Origin: Thermoplasmata archaeon
GTDB lineage: Archaea > Thermoplasmatota > Thermoplasmata > Lutacidiplasmatales > UBA184
Assembly (NCBI GenBank): GCA_035532555.1
Contig: DATKQS010000009.1
Location: forward strand, 144,312 to 208,311
Reading direction: 5' to 3'
DNA: 64,000 bases
This document shows, in pieces, positions 33,298-41,084 of this stretch. Each line of letters begins with the position of its first letter. Position 1 is the first letter of the stretch. Position numbers and translations under genes: made by a program. Under the pieces are notes generated by a model. That model was not told the DNA's origin. It saw only the letters and a program-made list of their open reading frames with translations, and made no database searches.

Positions 33298-34238
33298 CGC
33301 GGCGCCGACGACTCTTCCAAGAAACGCTCCGCATCGAGCGCGGCCATGCACCCGAGTCCCGCGGCCGTGACGGCCTGCCGGTACCGGTGGTCGTACACGT
33401 CGCCCGCCGCAAACACGCCCTCGACGCTCGTGCGGGTGATGTCGTGCGTGCGGATGTATCCCCGCTCGTCCAGGTCGAGCGCCTTGCGGAACACCTCGGT
33501 CGCGGGATCGTGACCGATCGCGACGAACATCCCGTCGGCCCTCAGCTCCCGCGTCTCGCCGGTCCGCACGTTGCGCGTGAGCACACCCCGGACCGTGTCA
33601 TCACCCCGGAGGTCGACCACCTCGTGCTCGAGCAGGAAGCCGATCTTGGGGTGGCTCTCGGCGCGGGCCTTCATGATCCGGCTCGCCCGGAGCGCAGGGC
33701 GCCGATGGACGATCGTGACGTGGGACGCGAATTTCGTTAGGAACAGGGCTTCCTCCATGGCGGAGTCTCCGCCACCGACCACGACGAGCTCTTTGCCTCG
33801 GAAGAAGAATCCGTCGCACGTGGCGCAGGCCGAGACCCCGTGACCGCGCAGGCGCTGCTCCGCGGGGAGGCCCAGCCATCGGGCGTTCGCTCCCGTCGCG
33901 ACGATCACGGCCCGGGCGCGCACGTCGCCGCGCGAGCCCGTCCGGAGCAGGAAGGGCCTCACACCGAAATCGACGGACGCGACGTGGTCGTCGATGAACT
34001 TCGTCCCGAACCGCGCCGCCTGAGCGCGGAACTTCTCGATGAGCTCGGGGCCCTGGATTCCCTCGGGGAAGCCCGGGTAGTTTTCCACGTCGGAAGTGAT
34101 CATGAGCTGGCCACCGGCCGGTACTCCCGCAATGACCAGAGGTTCAAGGTTGGCCCGCGCGGCGTACAGCGCGGCGGTCAGGCCGGCCGGTCCGCTCCCG
34201 ATAATGGCGATGCGGACCTCGACCGGTGGGGCAGACAT
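33294..34238 (-). CDS. trxB: Thioredoxin reductase
   Basis: A 314-residue flavoprotein disulfide reductase. The FAD-binding loop is GSGPAG at 14-19, the redox-active pair lies in CATC (C138/C141), a second Rossmann loop reads VVVGGGDSA, and the final FAD motif is GVFAAGDV. It passes electrons to thioredoxin. The second loop lacks the classic HRR pair directly after the strand (it reads [11 protein letters not shown]), as usual for NADPH-type enzymes. It is convergent with gtrA (4-nt overlap). The TATA box attaaagg at 34265-34272 is 30 nt from the ATG. Confidence 0.93.
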   Translation of the reverse strand: MSAPPVEVRIAIIGSGPAGLTAALYAARANLEPLVIAGVPAGGQLMITSDVENYPGFPEGIQGPELIEKFRAQAARFGTKFIDDHVASVDFGVRPFLLRTGSRGDVRARAVIVATGANARWLGLPAEQRLRGHGVSACATCDGFFFRGKELVVVGGGDSAMEEALFLTKFASHVTIVHRRPALRASRIMKARAESHPKIGFLLEHEVVDLRGDDTVRGVLTRNVRTGETRELRADGMFVAIGHDPATEVFRKALDLDERGYIRTHDITRTSVEGVFAAGDVYDHRYRQAVTAAGLGCMAALDAERFLEESSAPR

Positions 34239-34264
34239 GGGGATTGGTTCTAGGGAAGCGGAGG

Positions 34265-34272
34265 ATTAAAGG
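34265..34272 (-). promoter_or_regulatory. TATA box of trxB
   Basis: attaaagg on the plus strand (cctttaat on the minus strand) is centred 30 nt before the trxB start codon. Confidence 0.55.
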
Positions 34273-34288
34273 GCCGCCTCTCGAGCGC

Positions 34289-34777
34289 TCAGAGCTCCGT
34301 GTAGCGCGACCGGTGGAACACGAGGGGGGCGGCTTCGACACCGAGCTCCTGGGCAACGACCTCCCCCGCGAACAGGCGGTGGTCCGACACGTGGAACTCG
34401 GAGACCACCCGGCATTCGAGCGCCCCCAGGGATCCATCGAGGATCGCGGCGCCGGTGACCCCGCGATGGAGGGGAAGGTCCCGAAACTTCTCCTCCGACG
34501 CGAGGGAGAGCGCGAACCGCTCGCTGATCGATCGCTGCTGCGCGCTGAGGAAATTGGCGACGAAGACGCGGCTCTTCGCGACCACCGGGCAGGTGTCGGC
34601 GTCGTCCCCGAGACTGACGAGGAGCGACGGGGGATGGAGCGAGACCGAGAGCAGGCCGTTGACCGTGAGTCCGTAATCCGTTGTGCCGTCCCGCGTGGTG
34701 ACGATCGCGACCCCCGTGGGCCAGCGACCCATCAGACGCCGGAAGACGTTCGGGTCGGTGCTCGGCAATCCACTCAT
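34289..34777 (-). CDS. Flavin reductase-domain protein
   Basis: A 162-residue FMN-binding split-barrel protein of the flavin reductase/HpaC-RutF type. It has the N-terminal FRRLMGRWPTGVAIVTT motif, the SVSLHPPSLLVSLG flavin segment, FVANFLSA, and a terminal HRLFAGEV and PLVFHRSRY. It probably reduces FMN or FAD with NAD(P)H. The ATG overlaps the stop of the ABC permease by 4 nt (ATGA), so it is the third gene of the exporter operon; the functional link is unclear. A longer frame upstream runs antisense-like through the permease and is rejected. Confidence 0.88.
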   Translation of the reverse strand: MSGLPSTDPNVFRRLMGRWPTGVAIVTTRDGTTDYGLTVNGLLSVSLHPPSLLVSLGDDADTCPVVAKSRVFVANFLSAQQRSISERFALSLASEEKFRDLPLHRGVTGAAILDGSLGALECRVVSEFHVSDHRLFAGEVVAQELGVEAAPLVFHRSRYTEL

Positions 34778-35892
34778 TCGTCTCTCCACTTGAAGAAGTA
34801 GATCGCGAGGGCGAAAACGATAACGGCCCCGATCAGGACGACCGCGAGATCCCCGATCGCCCGTGGGATGTTGTTGAACAGGAGCACTTGGTTCATTCCG
34901 TCGATCACGTAGTACAGCGGGAGGACCTTCGCCACCAGCTGGAGCCCGGGCGAGAACGAGGATACCGGGAAGAACGTCCCGGCCAGGAACATCATGGGGA
35001 ACGTGATGACGTTCCCGATTACGGCCGCGGTCTCGGGCGTCTTCGACACGGTCCCGGCGAGCATACCGAGCGAAACGAAGAACAGCGGGCCCACGATCAG
35101 GAAGGGCACCAACCAGATGCTGAAGGTGACGTGGGCGCCGAAGATCTCCGATCCGATAGCGAGCATGAGCGCGGCCGAGGCGAACGTGAGCATCGTGTAC
35201 CAAATGAACCGCGATGCGAGCCACTCTCCCCGCGTGAGCGGCGTGAGCGACAGCTGCCGGAACAGGCCGTCCTTGCGATAGCTGGCGGTGACATCGACCA
35301 TCGAGAACATGGGGCTGGTCAGGATCGAGAATCCGATCAGCCCCGGGACGAGGTAATCGATGTACGTGTAGACCTGGCTACCCACGTTCAGGCTGCTGGC
35401 ACCGATGACCGGCGTGCAGTTCCCACTCGAGTTGCCCGCGCAGGCCGCCTGGAGGTTGAACGCGCTGATGACGCCCTGGAGCGCTCCGGCGGCCGTCCCA
35501 GCCGACGAGGCGTCCTGGGGATTGGTGTAGAGGATGACCTTGACGGGGCGATGCGCGGTGAAGTTCTGGCCGAATCCTTGAGGGATCACGAGGCCGGCGG
35601 AATCTCCGTTCTGGCCGAGATACGTTGAGAGGTTGCCGACCGAGGCTCCGACGACCTGGACCTGAACCAAGTGGGTCTCGTTGAGCGCCCGGAGGAACGC
35701 CACGCTCGTAGAGCTGTGGTCGAAGTCCTGGGCGTACAACGTCACGGTCGTCGCCCCCGTACTGGCGAAGATCAACCCGAAGAGCAGGATCAGGATGATC
35801 GGGAAGATCAACGAGAAGAACAGGGCGATCGGGTTCCGTACGTAACCATGGGCGACGATGGAGAGGTCCCCACCGATCCGCCGCGGGTTCAC
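34774..35892 (-). CDS. ABC-2 type exporter permease
   Basis: A 372-residue membrane permease: an N-terminal helix (about 22-43), a large extracellular domain (about 44-175) with NxT/S sites, then five helices ending near the C-terminus. This is the ABC-2 topology of DrrB/YhgE-type exporters of drugs, lipids or polysaccharides. It overlaps the ATP-binding gene by 4 nt and the flavin reductase gene by 4 nt. The substrate is unknown. Confidence 0.88.
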   Translation of the reverse strand: MNPRRIGGDLSIVAHGYVRNPIALFFSLIFPIILILLFGLIFASTGATTVTLYAQDFDHSSTSVAFLRALNETHLVQVQVVGASVGNLSTYLGQNGDSAGLVIPQGFGQNFTAHRPVKVILYTNPQDASSAGTAAGALQGVISAFNLQAACAGNSSGNCTPVIGASSLNVGSQVYTYIDYLVPGLIGFSILTSPMFSMVDVTASYRKDGLFRQLSLTPLTRGEWLASRFIWYTMLTFASAALMLAIGSEIFGAHVTFSIWLVPFLIVGPLFFVSLGMLAGTVSKTPETAAVIGNVITFPMMFLAGTFFPVSSFSPGLQLVAKVLPLYYVIDGMNQVLLFNNIPRAIGDLAVVLIGAVIVFALAIYFFKWRDE

Positions 35893-36836
35893 GGAGCGCC
35901 CCCGGCGGTCGGAGCCGCGGACTTGAGGACTCCTTCATCCATCTGGCCAACGAGGTGCACGAAGACGTCCTCGAGCGTGTCCCGTTCCGTGGCAAACCCG
36001 TTCCACGGGAACCCGCTCGCATCGATGACCGACAATATTCGCAGGGCGTCCCCCTTCTCTCGGAGAGCGATTTCGAGCCGGCCGGACTCGTAGCGGACCG
36101 CGATCCCCAACTTCTGGCGCACGTATTCCGCGAGCTCGGGAGATCCCTGGACCCGCAGGCGCTCCGGGCCGCCGTAGGTCTCGATGATCTCCCGTGGGGT
36201 TCCGCGGGCCACGATCCGCCCGTGGTTGATGATCGCGACCTGGTCGGCGAGGAGCTCGGCCTCCTCCAGGTAGTGCGTCGTGAGGAAGACCGTTCGACCG
36301 TCGCGCTTCAGGTCCCGGACGACCTTCCAGATCGCACGTCGCGCATGGGGATCGAGTCCGGTGGTCGGTTCGTCCAAGAAGCACACACGAGGCTCGTCGA
36401 CCAGGGAGAGCGCGAGGCCGAGCTTCTGCTTCTGACCGCCGGACAGGGTGTCGAAGCGCGAATTCGCCTTGTCCGTGAGCTGCACCTGATCCAGGAGCGC
36501 CGCGGGATCGGGCTGCTTGCCGAAGAGCCGACCGTAGTACACGATCGCTTCCTTCGGGGTGACCTTCTCGAAGAAGCGGAACTCCTGGGGGATCACCCCG
36601 ATCTGGTGATGCAGCTCCCGCCCGTCGGTCCACGGATCGAGGCCCAGCACGCGGATTTCTCCGGAGGTACGGCGTCGGAGTCCTTCGAGCATCTCCGTCG
36701 TCGTGGTCTTGCCGGCCCCGTTGGGACCGAGGAAGGCGAACACAGAGCCCTCCGGAACATCGAAGTCGATGCCATCGACGGCCGCGAGGGAGTCGTAGCG
36801 TTTGACGAGCTCACGCACCTCGATCGCATTCGACAT
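35889..36836 (-). CDS. ABC transporter ATP-binding protein (DrrA-type)
   Basis: A 315-residue ATPase partner of the adjacent ABC-2 permease. Walker A GPNGAGKT is at 37-44, the signature LSGGQKQKL near 136, and Walker B CFLDEPTTGLD near 157-167. An H-loop TTHYLEEAE follows, and then a C-terminal extension of about 90 residues typical of DrrA/CcmA-like ATPases. The ATG at 36836 is chosen over one at 36893 because a TATA box at 36859-36868 lies about 28 nt upstream and a GAGGAGG sequence directly precedes it. Confidence 0.92.
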   Translation of the reverse strand: MSNAIEVRELVKRYDSLAAVDGIDFDVPEGSVFAFLGPNGAGKTTTTEMLEGLRRRTSGEIRVLGLDPWTDGRELHHQIGVIPQEFRFFEKVTPKEAIVYYGRLFGKQPDPAALLDQVQLTDKANSRFDTLSGGQKQKLGLALSLVDEPRVCFLDEPTTGLDPHARRAIWKVVRDLKRDGRTVFLTTHYLEEAELLADQVAIINHGRIVARGTPREIIETYGGPERLRVQGSPELAEYVRQKLGIAVRYESGRLEIALREKGDALRILSVIDASGFPWNGFATERDTLEDVFVHLVGQMDEGVLKSAAPTAGGAP

Positions 36837-36858
36837 CCTCCTCGCCGTGCGACGCTCG

Positions 36859-36868
36859 GTTATGTAAC
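36859..36868 (-). promoter_or_regulatory. TATA box of the ABC exporter operon
   Basis: The palindrome gttatgtaac is centred about 28 nt before the ATP-binding protein ATG. Confidence 0.55.
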
Positions 36869-37141
36869 CTGCGGACGATCCCCGAGGGAACAATCGTCAG
36901 CACGAGCGCCGGGGCTCCAGCGGCCCGGAAGGGCCGCCGGAGTGGGCAGGGCATCGTCAGCGGAGGCGGAAGACGCAGGGACAGAGCGCGGAGGGCTTCG
37001 GCCATGGCCCGAGGGCCACCTGGTGCACCTGCCTCACCGCGCCAGTCGCGGAGGCCGCGAGGGTCTCGCTCCATCCGTCCCTGGTCGTCACAAAAAAAGG
37101 AACGCATCCGGAGTAGTTAACTATTGTAACGTTAAACTCGC
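36869..37141. other. Intergenic region with a poly-T tract and AT-rich palindromes
   Basis: No convincing gene. From 37109 to 37150 the sequence becomes unusually AT-rich for this genome and contains gttaac, aacgtt and repeated gttaa/ttaac half-sites just downstream of the DUF6293 stop. It could be the 3' untranslated region plus terminator of that gene, or an operator region. The rest (36869-37090) is GC-rich and featureless. Confidence 0.4.
37091..37098 (-). terminator. Poly-T terminator candidate downstream of the DUF6293 gene
   Basis: A run of seven or eight A on the plus strand (T on the minus strand) lies about 45 nt after the DUF6293 stop. Archaeal intrinsic terminators are typically such U-tracts. 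It is the most distinct homopolymer run in the intergenic regions of the window. Confidence 0.5.
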
Positions 37142-37966
37142 TTAATGAGTTAAATCAGCCCCTGTCCCTCGAGAGCCGAACAGGACGAGGGCGACCTTTC
37201 CTTGCTCGGTCAGCCGGACCCGTCCCCGCGGCCCGGTACCCTCGATTCGGACGAACCCCCATCGCTGCTCGAGCGGTTCGAGCCGGCGGCGAAGACGCCC
37301 ATGCTGAGCCTGGGGGGTGAGCCCGCCGCCCTCGAGACCCGTTGCGTCGAGGCCGAGCTCCCGGAGGAGCTCGCGCTTGCGAAGTGCCCCCCCTCGCCGG
37401 TCGAGGGCGTCGAGCACCTCGACGAGTTCGGATCCCGGCGCGCGCAGCTCGTAGACCCCCACGGGATCGATGCCGCTGACGACGTCGTTGACGGGTCGCA
37501 CGCGGGGGGTGCGATTGGAGTACCACGAGCGGGAGACCCGAACGTAGTACGGCTCTCCCTTCCATAACATGCATGAGAGGGTTCCCGCGATCGACGTGAT
37601 CTTGGTCCCGGTCGAGACGTTCACCCGGATCGGAACGACCGACGCGTCGTGGCGGTCGAGTCGCCGCTCCGACTCAAAGATTTGCCGGAACGCCCCGAGC
37701 GCTCCGAACACGTCCCATATCTCCGTCGGCGTCACCTGGACGTCCACGGGCCACGGGGCGGCACGCAGGCGCCGCACCACGGCATCGACGAACGGTTGCG
37801 CGGCGTCGCGCTCGGAGCGCGTCAACAAGTAGACGCGATCAGCGCGATCGGAGAGGATCGGTTCGGTGATGCGCTCAACCTCGAAGCCCACGGGGGCGAC
37901 GTGGATCCGTGCGCGCGGGTCACCGATGGGAGTCCGCGGGATCGAGCGCGTCGAGCGTCTCGGCAC
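37142..37966 (-). CDS. DUF6293 / HFX_2341-type regulator (CARF-like plus winged helix)
   Basis: A protein of about 274 residues. The N-terminal half matches the DUF6293 family: RIHVAPVGFEVERITEPILSD, a VYLL strand, NVSTGTKI (the phosphate-loop-like motif seen in CARF/Csa3-type sensors) and MLWKGEPYYVRVS. The C-terminal about 110 residues look like a winged helix with basic patches. Relatives are predicted ligand-sensing transcription regulators related to the nucleotide-sensing CARF fold. The frame has no ATG near the conserved start; the GTG at 37966 is the best candidate and is 21 codons before RIHV. It is divergent from the MetF-like gene at 38120. Confidence 0.75.
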   Translation of the reverse strand: MPRRSTRSIPRTPIGDPRARIHVAPVGFEVERITEPILSDRADRVYLLTRSERDAAQPFVDAVVRRLRAAPWPVDVQVTPTEIWDVFGALGAFRQIFESERRLDRHDASVVPIRVNVSTGTKITSIAGTLSCMLWKGEPYYVRVSRSWYSNRTPRVRPVNDVVSGIDPVGVYELRAPGSELVEVLDALDRRGGALRKRELLRELGLDATGLEGGGLTPQAQHGRLRRRLEPLEQRWGFVRIEGTGPRGRVRLTEQGKVALVLFGSRGTGADLTH

Positions 37967-38119
37967 GGCGGACGGAACACGATGAGTCGGATGAACTTGC
38001 GGGGTCCGACGGGCCGGGTTGCCTTGCACGAGGGGTCCTTGCACGCGTTGCAACACGGCAGCTGGGACGAAAGGTGATATCGCCCCGGACCCCGCCCTGC
38101 CTCCCCGAGTCAGATCCCG

Positions 38120-39082
38120 ATGGCCGTACCGCTCGCCGCCGCACTTCGCTCGACCCCGCTCTTCTTCGAGCCCGTCCCGCCCGGTGCCCGCATGAGCGCC
38201 GAGCGTGCGGCGAAGCAGCTCGCCGCGGTCGTGGACGTCATCCGAGCCGTCCCGCGCATCGATGCGGTGGACGTGCCCGAACTCGTGGACGAGAACCACG
38301 AAGGACGTCCGTACTACCGGACGGGGGATCCCCGCGAGTACGCGCGACGGATCCACGAGAACACGGGGCGCGAGGTCATCGTCAACAAGGTCGTGGCCCA
38401 CCTCGCGACCCCGGAGGCCGTGGCCGAGTGGGCCCAGGAAACGGTCGCCCGGGGAATCCGACACGTGGTTCTGGTCGGCGGCACGAGTCGGTACATCCCC
38501 TACCCCGGACCGACCGTCATCGAAGCGAACCGACTTTGTTTGCCAATCTTCCAGGACGTGCGGGGGAGCCTGGGCAACATCACGATCCCTCAGAGGGTCG
38601 GCGAAGCGCATCGGATGCTTGCGAAGACGCGCGCCGGCGCTTCCTTCTTCACGACCCAGATCCTCTTCGACGCCACGGCCGCGAGCGGGATGATCGAGGA
38701 GTATGACCGTTTGTGCCGGGAGGCGAAGCTCGCTCCCGCTGCGGTCCTCCTCAGCGTCGCCCCCCTCGGGGACGATAGCGACGTGGAATTCGCCCGTTGG
38801 TTGGGCGCCGAAGTATCCGAGGCGGCCGAACAGGAGATCCTCTCGGGCCCCGAGTCGGAGGCCGGATCTCGCAGCGTGACCCAGGCGCTACGTCTCTGGT
38901 CGACGGTCGATCAGGTACGTCGAAAGCACGGTCTCTCGGTCCCGCTGGGCGTGAACGTCGAACAGATCACGACCCGGCACCTTCCGCACGCGGAGGAGAT
39001 GCTTCGAGCGTTCGCCGACGTCCTCCCTCGGGAGGAATCCCCTTCGGGCGCATCGAGGACCCCGGACCCACTTCGCTCCTAG
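38120..39082 (+). CDS. MetF-like methylenetetrahydrofolate reductase family protein
   Basis: A 320-residue TIM-barrel-type protein resembling the MetF family, which reduces methylene- to methyl-pterin. Visible features are FFEPVPPG near residue 15, AVDVPELVDENHEGRP near 49, VVNKV-type and RHVVLVGGTSRYIPYPG strands, and ASFFTTQILFD (the family's quasi-invariant TQ). The C-terminal part carries GVNVEQI. Whether it uses folate or a methanopterin-type carrier is not evident. A tgatatcgcc box at 38085-38094 lies about 30 nt before the ATG. It is convergent with the HTH-ACT gene (4-nt overlap of ends). Confidence 0.7.
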   Translation: MAVPLAAALRSTPLFFEPVPPGARMSAERAAKQLAAVVDVIRAVPRIDAVDVPELVDENHEGRPYYRTGDPREYARRIHENTGREVIVNKVVAHLATPEAVAEWAQETVARGIRHVVLVGGTSRYIPYPGPTVIEANRLCLPIFQDVRGSLGNITIPQRVGEAHRMLAKTRAGASFFTTQILFDATAASGMIEEYDRLCREAKLAPAAVLLSVAPLGDDSDVEFARWLGAEVSEAAEQEILSGPESEAGSRSVTQALRLWSTVDQVRRKHGLSVPLGVNVEQITTRHLPHAEEMLRAFADVLPREESPSGASRTPDPLRS

Positions 39083-39729
39083 CCGAGCGCGTGCGAGAGG
39101 GCGTCGATCGCCTCGCTCATGTCGTCCCGTTCGAGCACGAAGATCGTGTCCGTGTAGCACGACATCGCCTGGACGATGTTGATTGAACGCGTGGAGAGAA
39201 CGCTCGTGAGCCGGGCAAGGAGCCCTGGGGTCTCCTCGATGCTCTCCGGGCTCGTGACCGCGAGCTCGACCAGTCCTCTTCGAACGGAGATGATCTGCGA
39301 CTCGCGCAGCTTCCGTGTGAAGCGCGGGACCGAGTCCTCGTCGATCACAATCACCGTCCCTCGCGAGACTTGGATCAACCGGCAGATGGAATTCTCATCG
39401 AGGATCTCTTCGACGACGTCCCCGAGACGTCGGAGCACGTCGACTCCCTGGTCGACGGTGATGGTGGCCACCTTACTCCGGGTCTCGATGCGGCTCTTGC
39501 TGAGGACGCGGCGGACCGTCTTCTCCCGAGACTCGTGGTTGGGTCCGAGCGGGAAACGGCGGCATGCCGCCACGATCGCCTCCAGGTGCTCGGTGCCGAT
39601 CTCCTCCCCGATCTTTCGCGCGATCGCGGAGTGATTGGCGATCCCGAGACGGAGCGCCTCGGTCACCGCGGGCCGGGCATCGATCCATTCCCGGACCGCA
39701 CGAGCGGTCGTTCGGTCGCTATTCGACAT
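39079..39729 (-). CDS. HTH-ACT domain protein, candidate amino-acid-sensing regulator
   Basis: A 216-residue protein. Residues about 5-60 are helical with HTH character (ARAVREWIDARPAVTEALRLGIANHSAIARKIG); a middle section (about 70-140) contains IETRSKVATITVDQGVDVLRRLGDVV; the C-terminus (about 145-216) is an ACT domain (LVELAVTSPESIEETPGLLARLTSVLSTRSINIVQ). ACT domains bind amino acids. It is transcribed divergently from argG across a 99-bp gap, so regulation of the arg/lys operon is plausible but inferred. The ATG is at 39727-39729, a little closer to the TATA-like box at 39746-39753 than usual. Confidence 0.78.
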   Translation of the reverse strand: MSNSDRTTARAVREWIDARPAVTEALRLGIANHSAIARKIGEEIGTEHLEAIVAACRRFPLGPNHESREKTVRRVLSKSRIETRSKVATITVDQGVDVLRRLGDVVEEILDENSICRLIQVSRGTVIVIDEDSVPRFTRKLRESQIISVRRGLVELAVTSPESIEETPGLLARLTSVLSTRSINIVQAMSCYTDTIFVLERDDMSEAIDALSHALG

Positions 39730-39745
39730 AGTGTCTGAAATCCGA

Positions 39746-39753
39746 CATATAAG
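39746..39753. promoter_or_regulatory. TATA-like box in the argG/ACT divergent region, element 1
   Basis: catataag is symmetric enough to act either way. On the minus strand it is about 20 nt from the ACT-protein ATG, on the plus strand about 80 nt from the argG ATG. Confidence 0.4.
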
Positions 39754-39783
39754 TCCGGCTTGTCCAATCACGGTCAAATGGTA

Positions 39784-39791
39784 CTTATAGG
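39784..39791. promoter_or_regulatory. TATA-like box in the argG/ACT divergent region, element 2
   Basis: cttatagg is centred 42 nt before the argG ATG at 39829, which would give a leader of roughly 15 nt. Read on the minus strand it is 58 nt from the ACT-protein start. Confidence 0.5.
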
Positions 39792-39828
39792 CGTCCCTTG
39801 CTTCATCGTCTTGTCGAAGCCCCACGAA

Positions 39829-41067
39829 ATGGAAACCCGCAAGATTATTCTCGCTTACTCCGGCGGTCTCGACACCTCTGTCGCGATCCCGTGGCTTCGA
39901 GAGAAGGGATACGAGGTGATTGCGCTGACGATGAACCTGGGTCAGCCCATCGATCTCGAAGCGGTTCGCGCGAAGGCGCTCGCCGCCGGCGCCGCGCGCG
40001 CCTATGTGGTCGACGCTCGAGAACAGTTCGCCAAGGAGTTTATCGCGCCTGCCCTCGCGGCGAACGCCCTCTACGAGGGTCAGTACCCGCTCAGCACCGC
40101 CCTCGCCCGGCCGCTGATCGGCTGGCACCTCGTGGATGTTGCGCGTCGCGAAGGGGCATCGCACGTGGCCCACGGCTGCACCGGCAAGGGGAACGACCAG
40201 GTCCGCTTCGATCTGTGCACGGCCGGACTCGCGCCAGATCTCGAGGTCATCGCTCCGGCCCGGGTCTGGAAGATGACGCGCGAAGAAGAGGTCGAGTATG
40301 CTCACGCCCACCACGTAGCCGTTCCCACCGCCAAGCGCTCCCCGTATAGCACCGATGAGAACCTCTGGGGACGCTCGGTGGAGTGTGGGGTCCTGGAGGA
40401 TCCCGCGATCGAGCCGCCAGAGGAGGTGTACGCCTGGACGCGATCCCCGCTCGAAGCACCGGATCGCCCCACGTACGTGAAGATCGGATTCGAAGGGGGC
40501 CGTCCCCGGACCTTGGGCAGCGAAGCACTCTCCCTGCGTGAACTTGTCGAGCGACTGAACCGGATTGGTGGCGAGAACGGCGTCGGCCGGATCGACCACG
40601 TCGAATCGCGTCTGGTCGGAATCAAGTCGCGCGAGGTCTACGAGTGTCCGGCAGCGACGATCCTCCTCGGGGCCCACGCGGCCCTCGAGGCGCTCGTACT
40701 TCCACGCGATCTGCTCGAGGCGAAGCGCTCGCTCGAGCAGCGGTACTCCCTGCTGATCTACGACGGTCTGTGGTTCACTCCGCTGCGGGAGGCGCTCGAT
40801 GCCTTCGTGACCTCCACTCAGGAGCGAGTCTCTGGCGAAGTCACGGTCAAGCTCTACAAGGGCTCCGCGCGGATCGCCGGTCGCACCTCCCCGTACTCGA
40901 TGTATCGACAGGATCTCGCGACGTACTCCGGCGGCGACCGATATCGCGCCGAAATGGCGGAGGGGTTCATTTACGTCTGGGGGCTGCCCACACGGACCTG
41001 GTCGGCGATCGGATCGAAGGCAACGGCGAAGCCGCCGCTCGCCGTGGGAACAGGGACCCCGCACTGA
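39829..41067 (+). CDS. argG: Argininosuccinate synthase
   Basis: A 412-residue enzyme that joins citrulline and aspartate using ATP, the penultimate step of arginine synthesis. The N-terminal PP-loop is AYSGGLDTS (9-17), followed by GCTGKGNDQ (citrulline/aspartate region), YSTDENLWGRS and CGVLEDP. The C-terminal helix region has SPYSMYRQDLATY. The ATG at 39829 gives the canonical start directly before the PP-loop; an in-frame opening at 39760 would add 23 atypical residues. It is the first gene of the arg/lys operon, 17 nt before argH. Confidence 0.95.
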   Translation: METRKIILAYSGGLDTSVAIPWLREKGYEVIALTMNLGQPIDLEAVRAKALAAGAARAYVVDAREQFAKEFIAPALAANALYEGQYPLSTALARPLIGWHLVDVARREGASHVAHGCTGKGNDQVRFDLCTAGLAPDLEVIAPARVWKMTREEEVEYAHAHHVAVPTAKRSPYSTDENLWGRSVECGVLEDPAIEPPEEVYAWTRSPLEAPDRPTYVKIGFEGGRPRTLGSEALSLRELVERLNRIGGENGVGRIDHVESRLVGIKSREVYECPAATILLGAHAALEALVLPRDLLEAKRSLEQRYSLLIYDGLWFTPLREALDAFVTSTQERVSGEVTVKLYKGSARIAGRTSPYSMYRQDLATYSGGDRYRAEMAEGFIYVWGLPTRTWSAIGSKATAKPPLAVGTGTPH

Positions 41068-41084
41068 TCGCCTGGGAGCTCAGC

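Noticed and set aside
36811..37107. 98-codon minus-strand frame in the gap upstream of the ABC exporter
   Set aside because: Overlaps the promoter and start of the ABC ATP-binding gene and has Arg/Ala/Pro-rich noise composition.
37970..38080. Cys-rich minus-strand frame (CCNACKDPSC...) upstream of the DUF6293 gene
   Set aside because: It looks like a zinc knuckle but has no usable start codon and is out of frame with DUF6293; may be chance or an ancient frameshifted extension, not supportable as a gene.
37142..38611. 489-codon version of the DUF6293 protein
   Set aside because: The N-terminal 200 or so codons lie antisense to the MetF-like gene and lack family similarity; the shorter protein from GTG 37966 is preferred.
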